Of a stretch of DNA of 64,000 nt, positions 56,429 to 64,000 are shown piece by piece. A program made the position numbers and the translations under genes. Each line of letters starts with the position of its first letter. Position 1 is the stretch's first letter. This DNA comes from Burkholderia ubonensis subsp. mesacidophila (GTDB taxonomy: Bacteria > Pseudomonadota > Gammaproteobacteria > Burkholderiales > Burkholderiaceae), in the NCBI RefSeq assembly GCF_002097715.1, contig NZ_CP020737.1, positions 2,356,001-2,420,000 on the forward strand, in the 5' to 3' direction. The notes under the pieces are model-generated. The model was given only the letters and a program-made list of their open reading frames with translations, was not told where the DNA came from and ran no database searches.

Positions 56429-57202
56429 TCAGGACTGGCGCTCGACCGCCTTGCCTTCCAGCACCGCCGACAGGCGGCGCAGGTCGAGGCGCGCCGCATC
56501 GGCGCCCTGCAGCGTTTCCAGATGCGCGCCGAGCCGCTCGAGCGCAGCGACGATCTCGTCCACGCGCCGGCTTTCCTTCGCCGCGTGATCGATCAGCCCG
56601 TGAATCGCGAGCGACATCGGATCGTCCGCATTCGGCGTGATGCCGTACGCGCAGAACGCCGCGCGCTCGGGTTGCGGCTTCGGCTGCGCCGGCATCACGA
56701 CGCGCGCCGGGTTGCCGACCGCCGTGCCGCCCGCGGGCACCGGCTTCACGACCACCGCATTCGAGCCGATCTTCGCGCCCGCGCCGATCGTGAAACCGCC
56801 GAGCACTTTCGCGCCCGCGCCAACGATCACGCCAGCCTCCAGCGTCGGGTGACGCTTCGCGCCGCGCGTGAGCGACGTGCCGCCCAACGTCACGCCCTGG
56901 TAGATCGTGCAGTCGTCGCCGACGATCGCCGTCTCGCCGATCACGACGCCCATCCCGTGATCGATGAACACGCGCCGGCCGATCGTCGCGCCGGGGTGGA
57001 TCTCGATGCCGGTCAGGAACCGGCCGACCTGCGACGCGAAACGCGCGACCCAGTAGCGCCGCGCGCGCCAGCACGCGTGCGCGAAGCGGTGCAGCGTCAG
57101 CGCATGCAGCCCCGGATAACAGGTCAGCACTTCCCAGGCACTGCGAGCGGCGGGGTCCCGCTCGCGAATCGTCGCAACGTCTTCGCGCAGTCTCGTGAAC
57201 AT
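56429..57202 (-). CDS. cysE: Serine O-acetyltransferase
   Basis: The 257-residue enzyme acetylates L-serine for cysteine synthesis. It has the N-terminal helical domain [22 protein letters not shown] and the hexapeptide-repeat beta helix with [21 protein letters not shown] (His and Asp of the active site) and [19 protein letters not shown]. The start at 57202 gives [12 protein letters not shown], as in relatives of the short type. Downstream of the beta helix it has about 70 extra residues. Confidence 0.93.
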   Translation of the reverse strand: MFTRLREDVATIRERDPAARSAWEVLTCYPGLHALTLHRFAHACWRARRYWVARFASQVGRFLTGIEIHPGATIGRRVFIDHGMGVVIGETAIVGDDCTIYQGVTLGGTSLTRGAKRHPTLEAGVIVGAGAKVLGGFTIGAGAKIGSNAVVVKPVPAGGTAVGNPARVVMPAQPKPQPERAAFCAYGITPNADDPMSLAIHGLIDHAAKESRRVDEIVAALERLGAHLETLQGADAARLDLRRLSAVLEGKAVERQS

Positions 57203-57375
57203 GATCTGATCTGGGGAAAGGGCCGGCGCGCACCGCCGGCAATGGCCGGCTTTATCGCGCCGGCTGCTTTGTATATGACGTTCGGCGATTTTAGGGCGAG
57301 TCGCGCGCGTCCGCACGACGCCGAACATTTCCCCCGGCGCCGGCGCGGGTATTCGCGCCGCGGCCCCGCGGCGCG

Positions 57376-58206
57376 TCAGGCGTCGCCGTCCGGCGTGCGC
57401 GATTTCAGCAGGATGTGCTTCGCGATGCCGCGCAGGATGTTCACCTCCTCCCGCTCCAGCCCGGTGCGCGCAAACAGGCGCCGCAGCCGCGGCATCAGTT
57501 TCTTCGGATTGCGCGGATCGAGAAAATCGAGCGCGATCAGCGCGTTCTCAAGGTGCACGTACATCCGCTCGATCTCGTCGCTCTGCGCGAGCGTGCCGGC
57601 TTCCGGCTGCGGCAGCGGCAGCGGCGCGTTCGCGTGCTCGAGGAACGCGATCCGCAGCTCGTAGGCCAGCACCTGCACCGCCTGCGCAAGGTTGAGCGAG
57701 CTGTAGGCCGGGTTCGCCGGGATATGCGCGAGCACGCTGCACTGCTCGACGTGCTCGTTCGCGAGGCCGGTGCGCTCGTTGCCGAACACGAGCGCGATGT
57801 CGCCCGTGCCGACCTGCGCGCAGGCCTGCTCGGCGGCCGCGCGCGGCGCGAGCCGCGGCGGGCCGTACTCGCGCGAGCGCGCGGTCAGCGCGATCGACCA
57901 GTGGACGCCGGACAGCGCGTCGCCGAGCGTCGGCACGACGTGCGCGGACGCGAGCACGTCGTCCGCGCCGCTCGCCATCGCGATCGCCTCGGGGTCGCTC
58001 TGCACGTGCGGCACGCGCGGCGCGACGAGCACGAGCCGCGAGAAGCCCATCGTCTTCAGCGCGCGCGCGGCGGCGCCGACGTTGCCGGGATGGCTCGGCT
58101 CGACGAGCACGAAGCGGGTCGACGTAAAGCCGCCGCTCAGCGGCCCCGACGGCTGCGCCGCGCCGGATGCGGACGGCGCGACGATGTTCTGCAAGGTTTC
58201 CAGCAC
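57376..58206 (-). CDS. trmJ: tRNA (cytidine/uridine-2'-O)-methyltransferase TrmJ
   Basis: The 276-residue SPOUT methyltransferase has [20 protein letters not shown] (residues 32-51), [11 protein letters not shown] and [13 protein letters not shown], the knot motifs of TrmH-like proteins. A C-terminal helical tail characterises TrmJ, which modifies position 32 of several tRNAs. The start is GTG; an upstream frame adds nothing recognisable. It is divergent from suhB. Confidence 0.92.
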   Translation of the reverse strand: MLETLQNIVAPSASGAAQPSGPLSGGFTSTRFVLVEPSHPGNVGAAARALKTMGFSRLVLVAPRVPHVQSDPEAIAMASGADDVLASAHVVPTLGDALSGVHWSIALTARSREYGPPRLAPRAAAEQACAQVGTGDIALVFGNERTGLANEHVEQCSVLAHIPANPAYSSLNLAQAVQVLAYELRIAFLEHANAPLPLPQPEAGTLAQSDEIERMYVHLENALIALDFLDPRNPKKLMPRLRRLFARTGLEREEVNILRGIAKHILLKSRTPDGDA

Positions 58207-58481
58207 GGTACGACTCGATAATCAGAATGGCCGTATGGTATCGCTTACGCCCGGCCAAACCCACCTGTCCGGACGGCCAGTGGGGTTTCCCCGCACTTCC
58301 GTCGCCTAAACGGACCGAAAGTCGGGTAAAATCATGCCTTTACGCGCCGCCCAGGCGGCGCGGGTCGTGCCCGCTCTTTGTCAATTCGCGTCTCACCTCG
58401 CCCACGCGCGCCTGCGCCGTTGCGGGCGGGTTGTTCCACTTTCGTGGCGGCCTCCTGCCGCCGGCTACAGGATCCAGGCTC

Positions 58482-59285
58482 ATGCATCCCATGCTCAACA
58501 TTGCTGTCAAGGCTGCGCGCCGCGCCGGACAGATCATCAACCGCGCATCCCTCGATCTCGACCTGATCGAGATTCGCAAGAAGCAGCAGAACGACTTCGT
58601 CACCGAAGTGGACAAGGCCGCCGAAGACGCGATCATCGAGACGCTGAAGACCGCCTACCCCGATCACGCGATCCTCGCGGAAGAATCGGGCGAATCCGAC
58701 AACGAATCCGAATTCCAGTGGATCATCGATCCGCTCGACGGCACGACCAACTTCATCCACGGCTTCCCGTACTACTGCGTATCGATCGCGCTCGCGCACA
58801 AGGGCGTCGTCACGCAGGCCGTCGTCTACGACCCCAATAAAAACGACCTGTTCACCGCCACGCGCGGCCGCGGCGCGTACCTGAACGACCGCCGCATCCG
58901 CGTCGGCCGCCGCGACCGCCTGGCGGATTCGCTGATCGGCACCGGCTTCCCGTTCCGCGAGAAGGACGGCCTCGACGCGTACGCGCGCCTGTTCACCGAG
59001 ATGACGCAGGCCTGCACGGGCCTGCGCCGCCCGGGCGCCGCCGCGCTCGACCTCGCGAACGTCGCCGCCGGCCGCCTCGACGGCTTCTTCGAGCAGGGCA
59101 TCAACGTGTGGGACATGGCGGCCGGCAGCCTGCTGATCACCGAGGCCGGCGGTCTCGTCGGCAACTACATGGGCGAAGCCGACTTCCTGCATCGTCATGA
59201 GATCGTCGCGGCGAACCCGAAGGTCTACGCGCAGATGATCCCGATCCTGAACCGCTACAGCCGCCTGCAACCGGCCGCGGAATAA
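58482..59285 (+). CDS. suhB: Inositol-1-monophosphatase family protein
   Basis: The 267-residue magnesium-dependent phosphatase starts [19 protein letters not shown]. Motifs are EESGE (metal), [17 protein letters not shown] and [19 protein letters not shown]. SuhB dephosphorylates inositol phosphates and, in E. coli, helps rRNA transcription. Length and motifs agree with the family. A strong terminator follows, closing the housekeeping block. Confidence 0.95.
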   Translation: MHPMLNIAVKAARRAGQIINRASLDLDLIEIRKKQQNDFVTEVDKAAEDAIIETLKTAYPDHAILAEESGESDNESEFQWIIDPLDGTTNFIHGFPYYCVSIALAHKGVVTQAVVYDPNKNDLFTATRGRGAYLNDRRIRVGRRDRLADSLIGTGFPFREKDGLDAYARLFTEMTQACTGLRRPGAAALDLANVAAGRLDGFFEQGINVWDMAAGSLLITEAGGLVGNYMGEADFLHRHEIVAANPKVYAQMIPILNRYSRLQPAAE

Positions 59286-59308
59286 CCGCGCCCGCGCATC
59301 GCACACCG

Positions 59309-59350
59309 ACGGCCCGAGTCCGCCCCGCGCGGCCCGGGCCGTTTTTCTTT
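59309..59350 (+). terminator. Terminator of suhB
   Basis: An 8-bp stem ACGGCCCG/CGGGCCGT (59309-59316 and 59335-59342) is followed by TTTTCTTT. The loop is long and GC-rich. It separates suhB from cluster C, which ends convergently at 59433. Confidence 0.8.
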
Positions 59351-59432
59351 CCGGGCCGCAGCAGGTTGAGCGATGTGGCCCTCCCGAGGGCAGGCTGCCG
59401 TTCGCACCGGGCCCGACGCGTTGCCCCGCCCG

Positions 59433-60662
59433 TCACTGCCCCACCGGAAACTGCCGGCAAAGCTCATGCACCTCGCCGCGCGCGCGCTCGACGATGTCGT
59501 CGCGCTGCGGCGCGTCGAGCACGTCGGCGATCAGGTGCGCGACGTACGCGGAATCCTCGGCCGTCAGTCCGCGCGCGGTCAGCGCCGCCGCGCCGACCCC
59601 GATTCCCGCGTCGACGGTCTGGTCCTCGTCCGGCCGGTAGATGCGATACCGGTCCGCGAGCACATGCGCGGACGCCAGCCGCTCGAGCGCGTCGGCCGCG
59701 CTGCCTCGCGGCGCGAGGCCGCCAACGACGATCTGCCCGGATTCGCGCGAATCGGTCATGAAGCCGCGCTCGACGAGCACTGCGGACATCGCATGGACGT
59801 TGTCGAGCATCCGCCGCTGGTACGCGCCAAACGGTTCGGCGAGCGCCTCGTGCAGCGCGACCGCCTTGGTCGCGAGCGCGACGAGATTGCCGTCGCCCGC
59901 GGCGCACGCGCGCTCGACGAGCGGCTCGAAGCGGGCCTGCGCGAGCACGAGCCCGCCGCGCGGCCCGCGCAGCGTGCCGTTCGTCGCCATCGACACGAAG
60001 TCCGCGCACGGCACGGGCGACTGCAGTATCCCGGCCGCGACGGGCCCCGCGAAGTGCGCGAGATCGACGGCGAAATACGCGCCCGCGTCGTGCGCGACGA
60101 CCGCGAGCGGCGCCCAGTCGGCCGGCGCCCAGTCGGCGGTGACCGTCACGCGGACCATCCGCGGCTCGACCGTCCGCACGTGCCATGCGAGCGCGTCGCA
60201 ATCGACATGGCCGCGCCCGTCGCCGATCCAGCAACCGACCAGCTGGTCGAGGTGCCCGAGCGCGTTCACGCGCGAGATCCGCAGCGTCGGCCGGCCGAGC
60301 GCGGCCGACACATCCAGCACCGCGTCGCCGCAACGCAGCGTCGCGTGCTGGACCACGACGCTCGCCTGCGAGCCGGACATCGGCAGCGCGTTCGCATACT
60401 CGGCGCCGAACAGCCGGCACGCGCGCCGGGTCGCGACTTGCTGCACGGTATCGACGACCGAGCGCGGGTCATCCGGCTCGCGCCCGTCCGCAGGCGTCGC
60501 GCGCCACGCGAGGCAGCCGGTCGCCGCGACGAACTGCGCCTCGAACACGGCCTCGCTCAGGTAATTGAGCGCGATCGTCAAGTGCAGGCAGTTGTCCTGG
60601 CGCGTCCGTTCGAGCCATAGCTGGAAAGCGATCGTCGGATCGCTGCTCTGAAGATGCCTCAC
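59433..60662 (-). CDS. Serine hydroxymethyltransferase-like protein lacking key catalytic residues
   Basis: The 409-residue protein is clearly of the GlyA family: FGAEYANALPMSGSQA (residues 85-100), FAVDLAHFAGPVAAG with Asp200 and His203 at the positions of the E. coli residues, and TLRGPRGGLVL. The PLP lysine is gone: normal THKTLRGPRGG reads TNGTLRGPRGG, with Asn228-Gly229 in place of His-Lys. The substrate-carboxylate arginine in SGIRVG is also lost (AGIGVG, Gly355). It should not form the internal aldimine, so it is a pseudoenzyme or does something new. GTG start with GGAG upstream. Last gene of cluster C. Confidence 0.87.
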   Translation of the reverse strand: MRHLQSSDPTIAFQLWLERTRQDNCLHLTIALNYLSEAVFEAQFVAATGCLAWRATPADGREPDDPRSVVDTVQQVATRRACRLFGAEYANALPMSGSQASVVVQHATLRCGDAVLDVSAALGRPTLRISRVNALGHLDQLVGCWIGDGRGHVDCDALAWHVRTVEPRMVRVTVTADWAPADWAPLAVVAHDAGAYFAVDLAHFAGPVAAGILQSPVPCADFVSMATNGTLRGPRGGLVLAQARFEPLVERACAAGDGNLVALATKAVALHEALAEPFGAYQRRMLDNVHAMSAVLVERGFMTDSRESGQIVVGGLAPRGSAADALERLASAHVLADRYRIYRPDEDQTVDAGIGVGAAALTARGLTAEDSAYVAHLIADVLDAPQRDDIVERARGEVHELCRQFPVGQ

Positions 60663-60692
60663 GCGCCGCTCCGCGTCGATCCGCCGAAAGCG

Positions 60693-61328
60693 CTACGCAA
60701 GCGAGCGGATGAAGCCCGCCGCGAGCACGCAGTAGAACAGCCCGCAGAAGAGACCGAAGGGCTTGCGCGTGCGCGTGAAGAACGGCCCCGCGGAATGCGT
60801 CGAAAACGCGAGCGCATACGTCGTGAACACGACGAAGCCGAGCATCGCGCAACCGGCGACGAGCACGAAGCTCGTCCACGCCGGCGAGTTCGCCGACAGC
60901 CCGAGCGTCGTCACGGTCAGCCACGTCAGAATCGCCTTCGGGTTGGTCAGGTGGATGCCGAGCCCCTGCAGATAGAACACCGCCAGGCTGCCGCGCCGCG
61001 CCTGCGCGCCGGCCTTCAGCGGATCGCGCGACGAGTACGCGGTGCGCACCGCCTTGTACGCGAGCCACAGCAGGTAGCAGGCGCCGAGGATCTTGAGCCA
61101 CGTGAGCAGCGGCCGGTACGACAGCAGCATCGCGGACACGCCGGCCGCCGCCGTCACGCCCCAACAGAGCGAGCCGGAGATCACGCCGGCCGCCATCGCC
61201 AGGCCGGGCGTGCGTCCGTAGTTGAGCGACGCGTTGGCGATCGACAGGTTGCCCGGACCCGGCGTCGCCGTGCCGATCAGGTAGACGGCGAACGCGACGC
61301 CGAAGTTGGAGAAGTGAGCGAGATTCAT
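60693..61328 (-). CDS. LysE/RhtB-family amino-acid exporter
   Basis: The 211-residue inner-membrane protein has five to six helices. Family signatures are VYLIGTATPGPGNLSIANAS (residues 15-34), ISGSLCWGVTAAAG and LTNPKAILTWLTV. Such carriers export amino acids or analogues by proton exchange; several oxyvinylglycine clusters include one. It starts after AGGATATCCAG and lies between the formyltransferase and SHMT-like genes. Exporting the cluster product is the natural guess. Confidence 0.9.
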   Translation of the reverse strand: MNLAHFSNFGVAFAVYLIGTATPGPGNLSIANASLNYGRTPGLAMAAGVISGSLCWGVTAAAGVSAMLLSYRPLLTWLKILGACYLLWLAYKAVRTAYSSRDPLKAGAQARRGSLAVFYLQGLGIHLTNPKAILTWLTVTTLGLSANSPAWTSFVLVAGCAMLGFVVFTTYALAFSTHSAGPFFTRTRKPFGLFCGLFYCVLAAGFIRSLA

Positions 61329-61383
61329 CTGGATATCCTGTGCCGGTCCGGGCGCGCGGCCGCCTCGCCGCGCGCCGCCATGC

Positions 61384-61983
61384 TTATCTGAAACAACGGT
61401 GATCGGGTTCTTCCTGCCGGATCTTGTCCATCCATCCCTGCAGCTCGCCCTGCCGGTACAGGCGCTCGCCCCAGCGCTCGGTCGACTGCGGCAGCGGCCG
61501 GTCGGGCAGGATGTAGTCCGTGACGAGTTCGATGAACTGCTGCAGGCAATACGCGCCGACGTGCAGCCGGAGCGACGACGCGGTCTCCGCCTGCGCGATG
61601 TTGAAGCGCGCGACGTTGACGATCTGCCCGCTGTCCACCGACGGCGCGAGGTGGTGGCAGGTCGAGCCGTAGGTCTCGTCGCCGTAGTAGATCGCGTAGT
61701 GCTGGCTGCCGAGCCCGCGATACTTCGGCGGCGCCGGATGGAAGTTGATCGCGCCCTTGCGCGCCTGCGCGTAGATCTCCTTCGGGAAGATGAAGTCGCC
61801 CCGGTACGAGATGATCCAGTCGCCTTCCCAGTCATGCAGGTGATGCGGATACGGATCGCCCGGATCCCAGCAGAACACCTCGAGGTTCGAGAACACGGTC
61901 TTCGCAAATTCGACGCCCAGGTCGCACCAGTTCATCGTGCAGACAGACAGCAGGACCTTGTCCCGGCACGGTTCGTTCGACAT
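61384..61983 (-). CDS. Formyltransferase (methionyl-tRNA formyltransferase-like N-formyltransferase)
   Basis: The 199-residue protein has the formyltransferase catalytic core: INFHPAPPKYRGLGSQ (Asn and His) and APSVDSGQIV (Asp), which together form the Asn-His-Asp set, after the strand YISY-like WIISYRGDFIFP. It lacks the C-terminal tRNA domain of Fmt, so it probably formylates a small amine, hydroxylamine or amino-oxy group with 10-formyl-tetrahydrofolate. The ribosome site GAGGGAGG is strong. It starts 33 bases after the amidohydrolase-like stop. Confidence 0.88.
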   Translation of the reverse strand: MSNEPCRDKVLLSVCTMNWCDLGVEFAKTVFSNLEVFCWDPGDPYPHHLHDWEGDWIISYRGDFIFPKEIYAQARKGAINFHPAPPKYRGLGSQHYAIYYGDETYGSTCHHLAPSVDSGQIVNVARFNIAQAETASSLRLHVGAYCLQQFIELVTDYILPDRPLPQSTERWGERLYRQGELQGWMDKIRQEEPDHRCFR

Positions 61984-62016
61984 CGGACACCCTCCCTCAA
62001 ACGGTGGAAAAAACAA

Positions 62017-63246
62017 TCAGCGCGCGAAGCGGATCGCGAAATCGCCGGCGGACGGCTCGCCGCGCGCATGCGCGGCGGGCAACCGCGCACCGGCCGCCCA
62101 CTCGCCGTCGACGAGCACGGCGGCCGGGCGCGCGTGCGCGACCAGCTCGAGAAACGCCGCGGCGTCGAACGCGGCCGGGCGTTCGCGCGCAGCGGGCGGC
62201 CGGTCGTACAGCAGCAGGTCGGCGCGCTGGCCGGTGGCGACGCGGCCGGCGTCGGCCAGCCCGAGCGCACGCGCGCCCTTCCACGTCAGGATGTCGACCA
62301 GCTCGGCCGCCGCGTCCCGCGCGCGCCACGCGGCCCGTGCGGCCCGGCGTTCGTGGCGCCGCGCGTCGAGCCAGGCATCGAAGCCGGCGTCGGTGGCCGG
62401 CCACGCAAGCGCGGCGATCTCGCCGCCCTGCGTCGGCGTGGCGCCGACGACGTGCGCGCCGCTCGCGCGCAACAGGCTGCGCTCGTGGCTCCCGAGCGGC
62501 GCGGCCGGATACGCGAGCAGATGCGCATCGAGCGCGTCGAGGCTGCGCAGCAACGCAACGCCGGAGCACCCGTACGCGTCGCGAAACTGCGTCGCGTATG
62601 CGCCGCCGCCGTCGATGCGCACCGCGAAGCGGCGCCTGCGCCGGCGCGCCACCTCATGCAGGGCGAGCACGAGGCGCGGCGACGCCGCGAGCTGCGAACC
62701 GATCGCCGGCGCGACGATCACGCGCGCGCAGGCTTCCTCGGCAGCCTGCGCCGCGCGTACGTATTCGAGCAGGCTGCCGTCGACACTGCGGATCGCCGGG
62801 CCGTCGTCCGGCCCGACCCAGCGGTCGGCAAGCGCCGCGAACAGCACGACGCGCGCACCGATCCGCGCCGCACGCGGGATGTCGCTCGCGGCGTCGGCCG
62901 TGAAGCAGCCGGCCAGCGTGACGCCGCGCGCCAGCGAACGCGACAGCGCATCGCCCGGCAGCGCGTCCGCCCCCGCGCCATCCGGCGCGGAGAACACGCC
63001 GGCAAGCCCTGGCGCGCACAGCAGCCCGCTCGCGTCGACCCGCCGCGGCGCGCGCGAGGCGCCCGCCGGCACGACCGCGACGATCTCGCCCGCCGCGATC
63101 TCGACGTCCGCCTGGCGCAGCACGTGGTCGCGGCTATCGAACACGAGCGTGTTGACGAGCGCCCACGCGTCGTCCGCGCGCCGTGCCGGCGCAACGCGCG
63201 GCAACGCGCGGGCCGGCGTGACGATCAACGGTTCGGCATGCATCAT
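62017..63246 (-). CDS. Amidohydrolase-fold protein without recognisable metal ligands
   Basis: The 409-residue protein follows the SsnA/TrzA-type amidohydrolase plan: N-terminal beta part (QADVEIAAGEIVAVVPAG, then APGLAGVFSAPDGAG) and C-terminal ILTWKGARALGL with VATGQRADLLLYD. The HxH after the usual PGxxNxH is replaced (GVFSAPD), and the later HlaE, aHc and GTD ligand sites read RIDG, LAYP and nothing alignable. It is probably catalytically dead or repurposed. The start overlaps the small-protein stop as ATGA, with GGAGG upstream. Confidence 0.75.
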   Translation of the reverse strand: MMHAEPLIVTPARALPRVAPARRADDAWALVNTLVFDSRDHVLRQADVEIAAGEIVAVVPAGASRAPRRVDASGLLCAPGLAGVFSAPDGAGADALPGDALSRSLARGVTLAGCFTADAASDIPRAARIGARVVLFAALADRWVGPDDGPAIRSVDGSLLEYVRAAQAAEEACARVIVAPAIGSQLAASPRLVLALHEVARRRRRRFAVRIDGGGAYATQFRDAYGCSGVALLRSLDALDAHLLAYPAAPLGSHERSLLRASGAHVVGATPTQGGEIAALAWPATDAGFDAWLDARRHERRAARAAWRARDAAAELVDILTWKGARALGLADAGRVATGQRADLLLYDRPPAARERPAAFDAAAFLELVAHARPAAVLVDGEWAAGARLPAAHARGEPSAGDFAIRFAR

Positions 63247-63482
63247 GCGCCCTCCGTCCCGGCGAGCGTCAGCAGGACGCGCAGCCGGCACGCGCCGTCG
63301 CCGCCCCGCGCGAGCAGGTCGACGACGCGCGGCAGCACGTCGCGCATCCGCCGTGCGCCGCTCGCCGGATAGCACACGTAGCAGCGCCGATTCGAGTAGA
63401 ACAGGTAGCCGTGTGACGGCAGGCGCTCGAAATCCGCGTGCTCCAGCACCCATCCGTCCAGTTCATCCGCTTGCAGTTTCAT
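63243..63482 (-). CDS. Small 79-residue protein of unknown function
   Basis: The 79-residue protein starts MKLQADELDGWVLEHADFE. The centre is aromatic and cysteine-bearing: GYLFYSNRRCYVCYPASG with a CxxC-like pair three residues apart. The C-terminal half is Arg/Leu-rich. I do not recognise the family. The start at 63482 has GGGAGACG upstream; a longer frame would add 24 GC-rich residues. It lies between the aminotransferase and the amidohydrolase-like gene, with which it overlaps as ATGA, so it is co-translated. The oxyvinylglycine cluster, as I recall, also has a small open frame. Confidence 0.7.
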   Translation of the reverse strand: MKLQADELDGWVLEHADFERLPSHGYLFYSNRRCYVCYPASGARRMRDVLPRVVDLLARGGDGACRLRVLLTLAGTEGA

Positions 63483-63529
63483 CGCGTCGTCTCCCGTTGG
63501 GCGCGCGAACCCTCCGTGCAGACCGCGCC

Positions 63530-64000
63530 TCATGCCGGTTGCGCGGCCGCGCACGCATGCACGACGCTCGCGAAGCGCTCGACCATCTCGTCGATGTCAC
63601 GCTCGGTCGCGATGAAGGGCGGCGCGAACAGCACGTGATTGCCGCGCACGCCGTCCGCCGTCCCGGACCCCGGGTAGATCAGCAGGCCGCGCTCGAGCGC
63701 CTCGCGCTTCAGCCGCGCGGCGAACGCGCCACCGCCGCTGAACGGCGCCTTCGTCGTGCGGTCGTCGACGAACTCGACGCCGACGAACAGCCCCCTGCCG
63801 CGCACGTCGCCGACGCTCTCGACGTCGGCGAACCGTTCGCGCAGCCGCGCGCGCAGTTGCTCGCCGCGCGAGCGCACCGCGTCGAGCAGCTGCTCCTCCT
63901 CGATCGTGCGCTGCACTTCCAGCGCGACCGCGCAGGCGAACGGATGGTTCACATGGGTCTGGCCGTTGCCGAGCACGCCGGTGCCGTGCGCGATCGCGTC
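63530..64000 (-). CDS. Class III PLP-dependent aminotransferase (C-terminal part; 5' end outside window)
   Basis: About 157 C-terminal residues are visible. They read THVNHPFACAVALEVQRTIEEE, GDVRGRGLFVGVEFV and YPGSGTADGVRGNHVLFAPPF, which are standard for omega-aminotransferases (class III). The PLP lysine and N-terminal domain lie beyond the right edge. It transfers an amino group to an oxo-acid or aldehyde. It is the first visible gene of cluster C. Confidence 0.88.
   Translation of the reverse strand, partial: DAIAHGTGVLGNGQTHVNHPFACAVALEVQRTIEEEQLLDAVRSRGEQLRARLRERFADVESVGDVRGRGLFVGVEFVDDRTTKAPFSGGGAFAARLKREALERGLLIYPGSGTADGVRGNHVLFAPPFIATERDIDEMVERFASVVHACAAAQPA

Noticed and set aside
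1..64000. CRISPR arrays, insertion sequences, phage genes
   Set aside because: No regular repeat-spacer pattern, transposase, integrase or phage structural gene was recognised on either strand.

Overview
The window is high-GC betaproteobacterial DNA, most likely Burkholderia. The evidence is the CG-ending codon use, the run tRNA-Ser, lysC, tilS, accA, DNA glycosylase, cysS, ppiA, ppiB, lpxH, cysE, trmJ, suhB on the right, and the yejAB plus cyoABCD genes on the left. No plasmid, phage, CRISPR or transposase signature was seen.

Layout. (1) 1-9.4 kb, minus strand: peptide/microcin-type ABC importer genes yejB and yejA, a small His/Trp-rich secreted protein, the cytochrome bo3 quinol oxidase genes cyoABCD, and a stand-alone NuoM-like membrane protein. 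(2) 9.8-16.7 kb, minus strand: a flavin halogenase-like protein next to a decayed ketoacyl synthase gene, then a TonB receptor/ABC importer operon for an iron or cobalamin-type chelate. (3) 17.3-25.4 kb, plus strand, cluster A: nine genes built around a two-component FMN monooxygenase (LLM oxygenase plus flavin reductase) with aldolase, dehydrogenase, RraA-like, nitronate monooxygenase, hydrolase, DUF6282 and ABM-domain proteins. A divergent LuxR regulator, an MFS transporter and a LysR regulator follow. (4) 29.7-46.1 kb, minus strand, cluster B: an MBL-fold hydrolase and an AfsA/UbiA/methyltransferase/epimerase/PEP-synthase-like biosynthetic set, preceded by an RND efflux operon that contains an acyltransferase, and by a family VIII-type serine hydrolase. 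A 39-bp imperfect direct repeat lies at both ends of the UbiA-to-hydrolase block. (5) 46.8-59.35 kb: conserved housekeeping genes starting with tRNA-Ser(GCU). (6) 59.4-64 kb, minus strand, cluster C, cut by the right edge: class III aminotransferase, a 79-aa protein, an amidohydrolase-fold protein, a formyltransferase, a LysE exporter and an SHMT-like protein.

How the genes may work together. Cluster A reads as one pathway in which a reduced-flavin oxygenase opens or demethylates a substrate and aldolases/dehydrogenases process oxo-acid products; its direction (catabolic or biosynthetic) cannot be decided here. Cluster B looks like a small-molecule pathway: an AfsA-type condensation, prenylation, methylation, reduction and ATP-dependent phosphorylation, with export and lactone- or ester-hydrolysing enzymes alongside. 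Cluster C is the most unusual. It has an intact formyltransferase and exporter, but its SHMT-like protein lacks the PLP lysine and its amidohydrolase-like protein lacks every metal ligand I could align. Its gene set overlaps what I recall of the oxyvinylglycine (gvg) clusters of pseudomonads. Most coordinates and starts come from reading frames and ribosome-binding sites; families were assigned by motif recognition without database searches.
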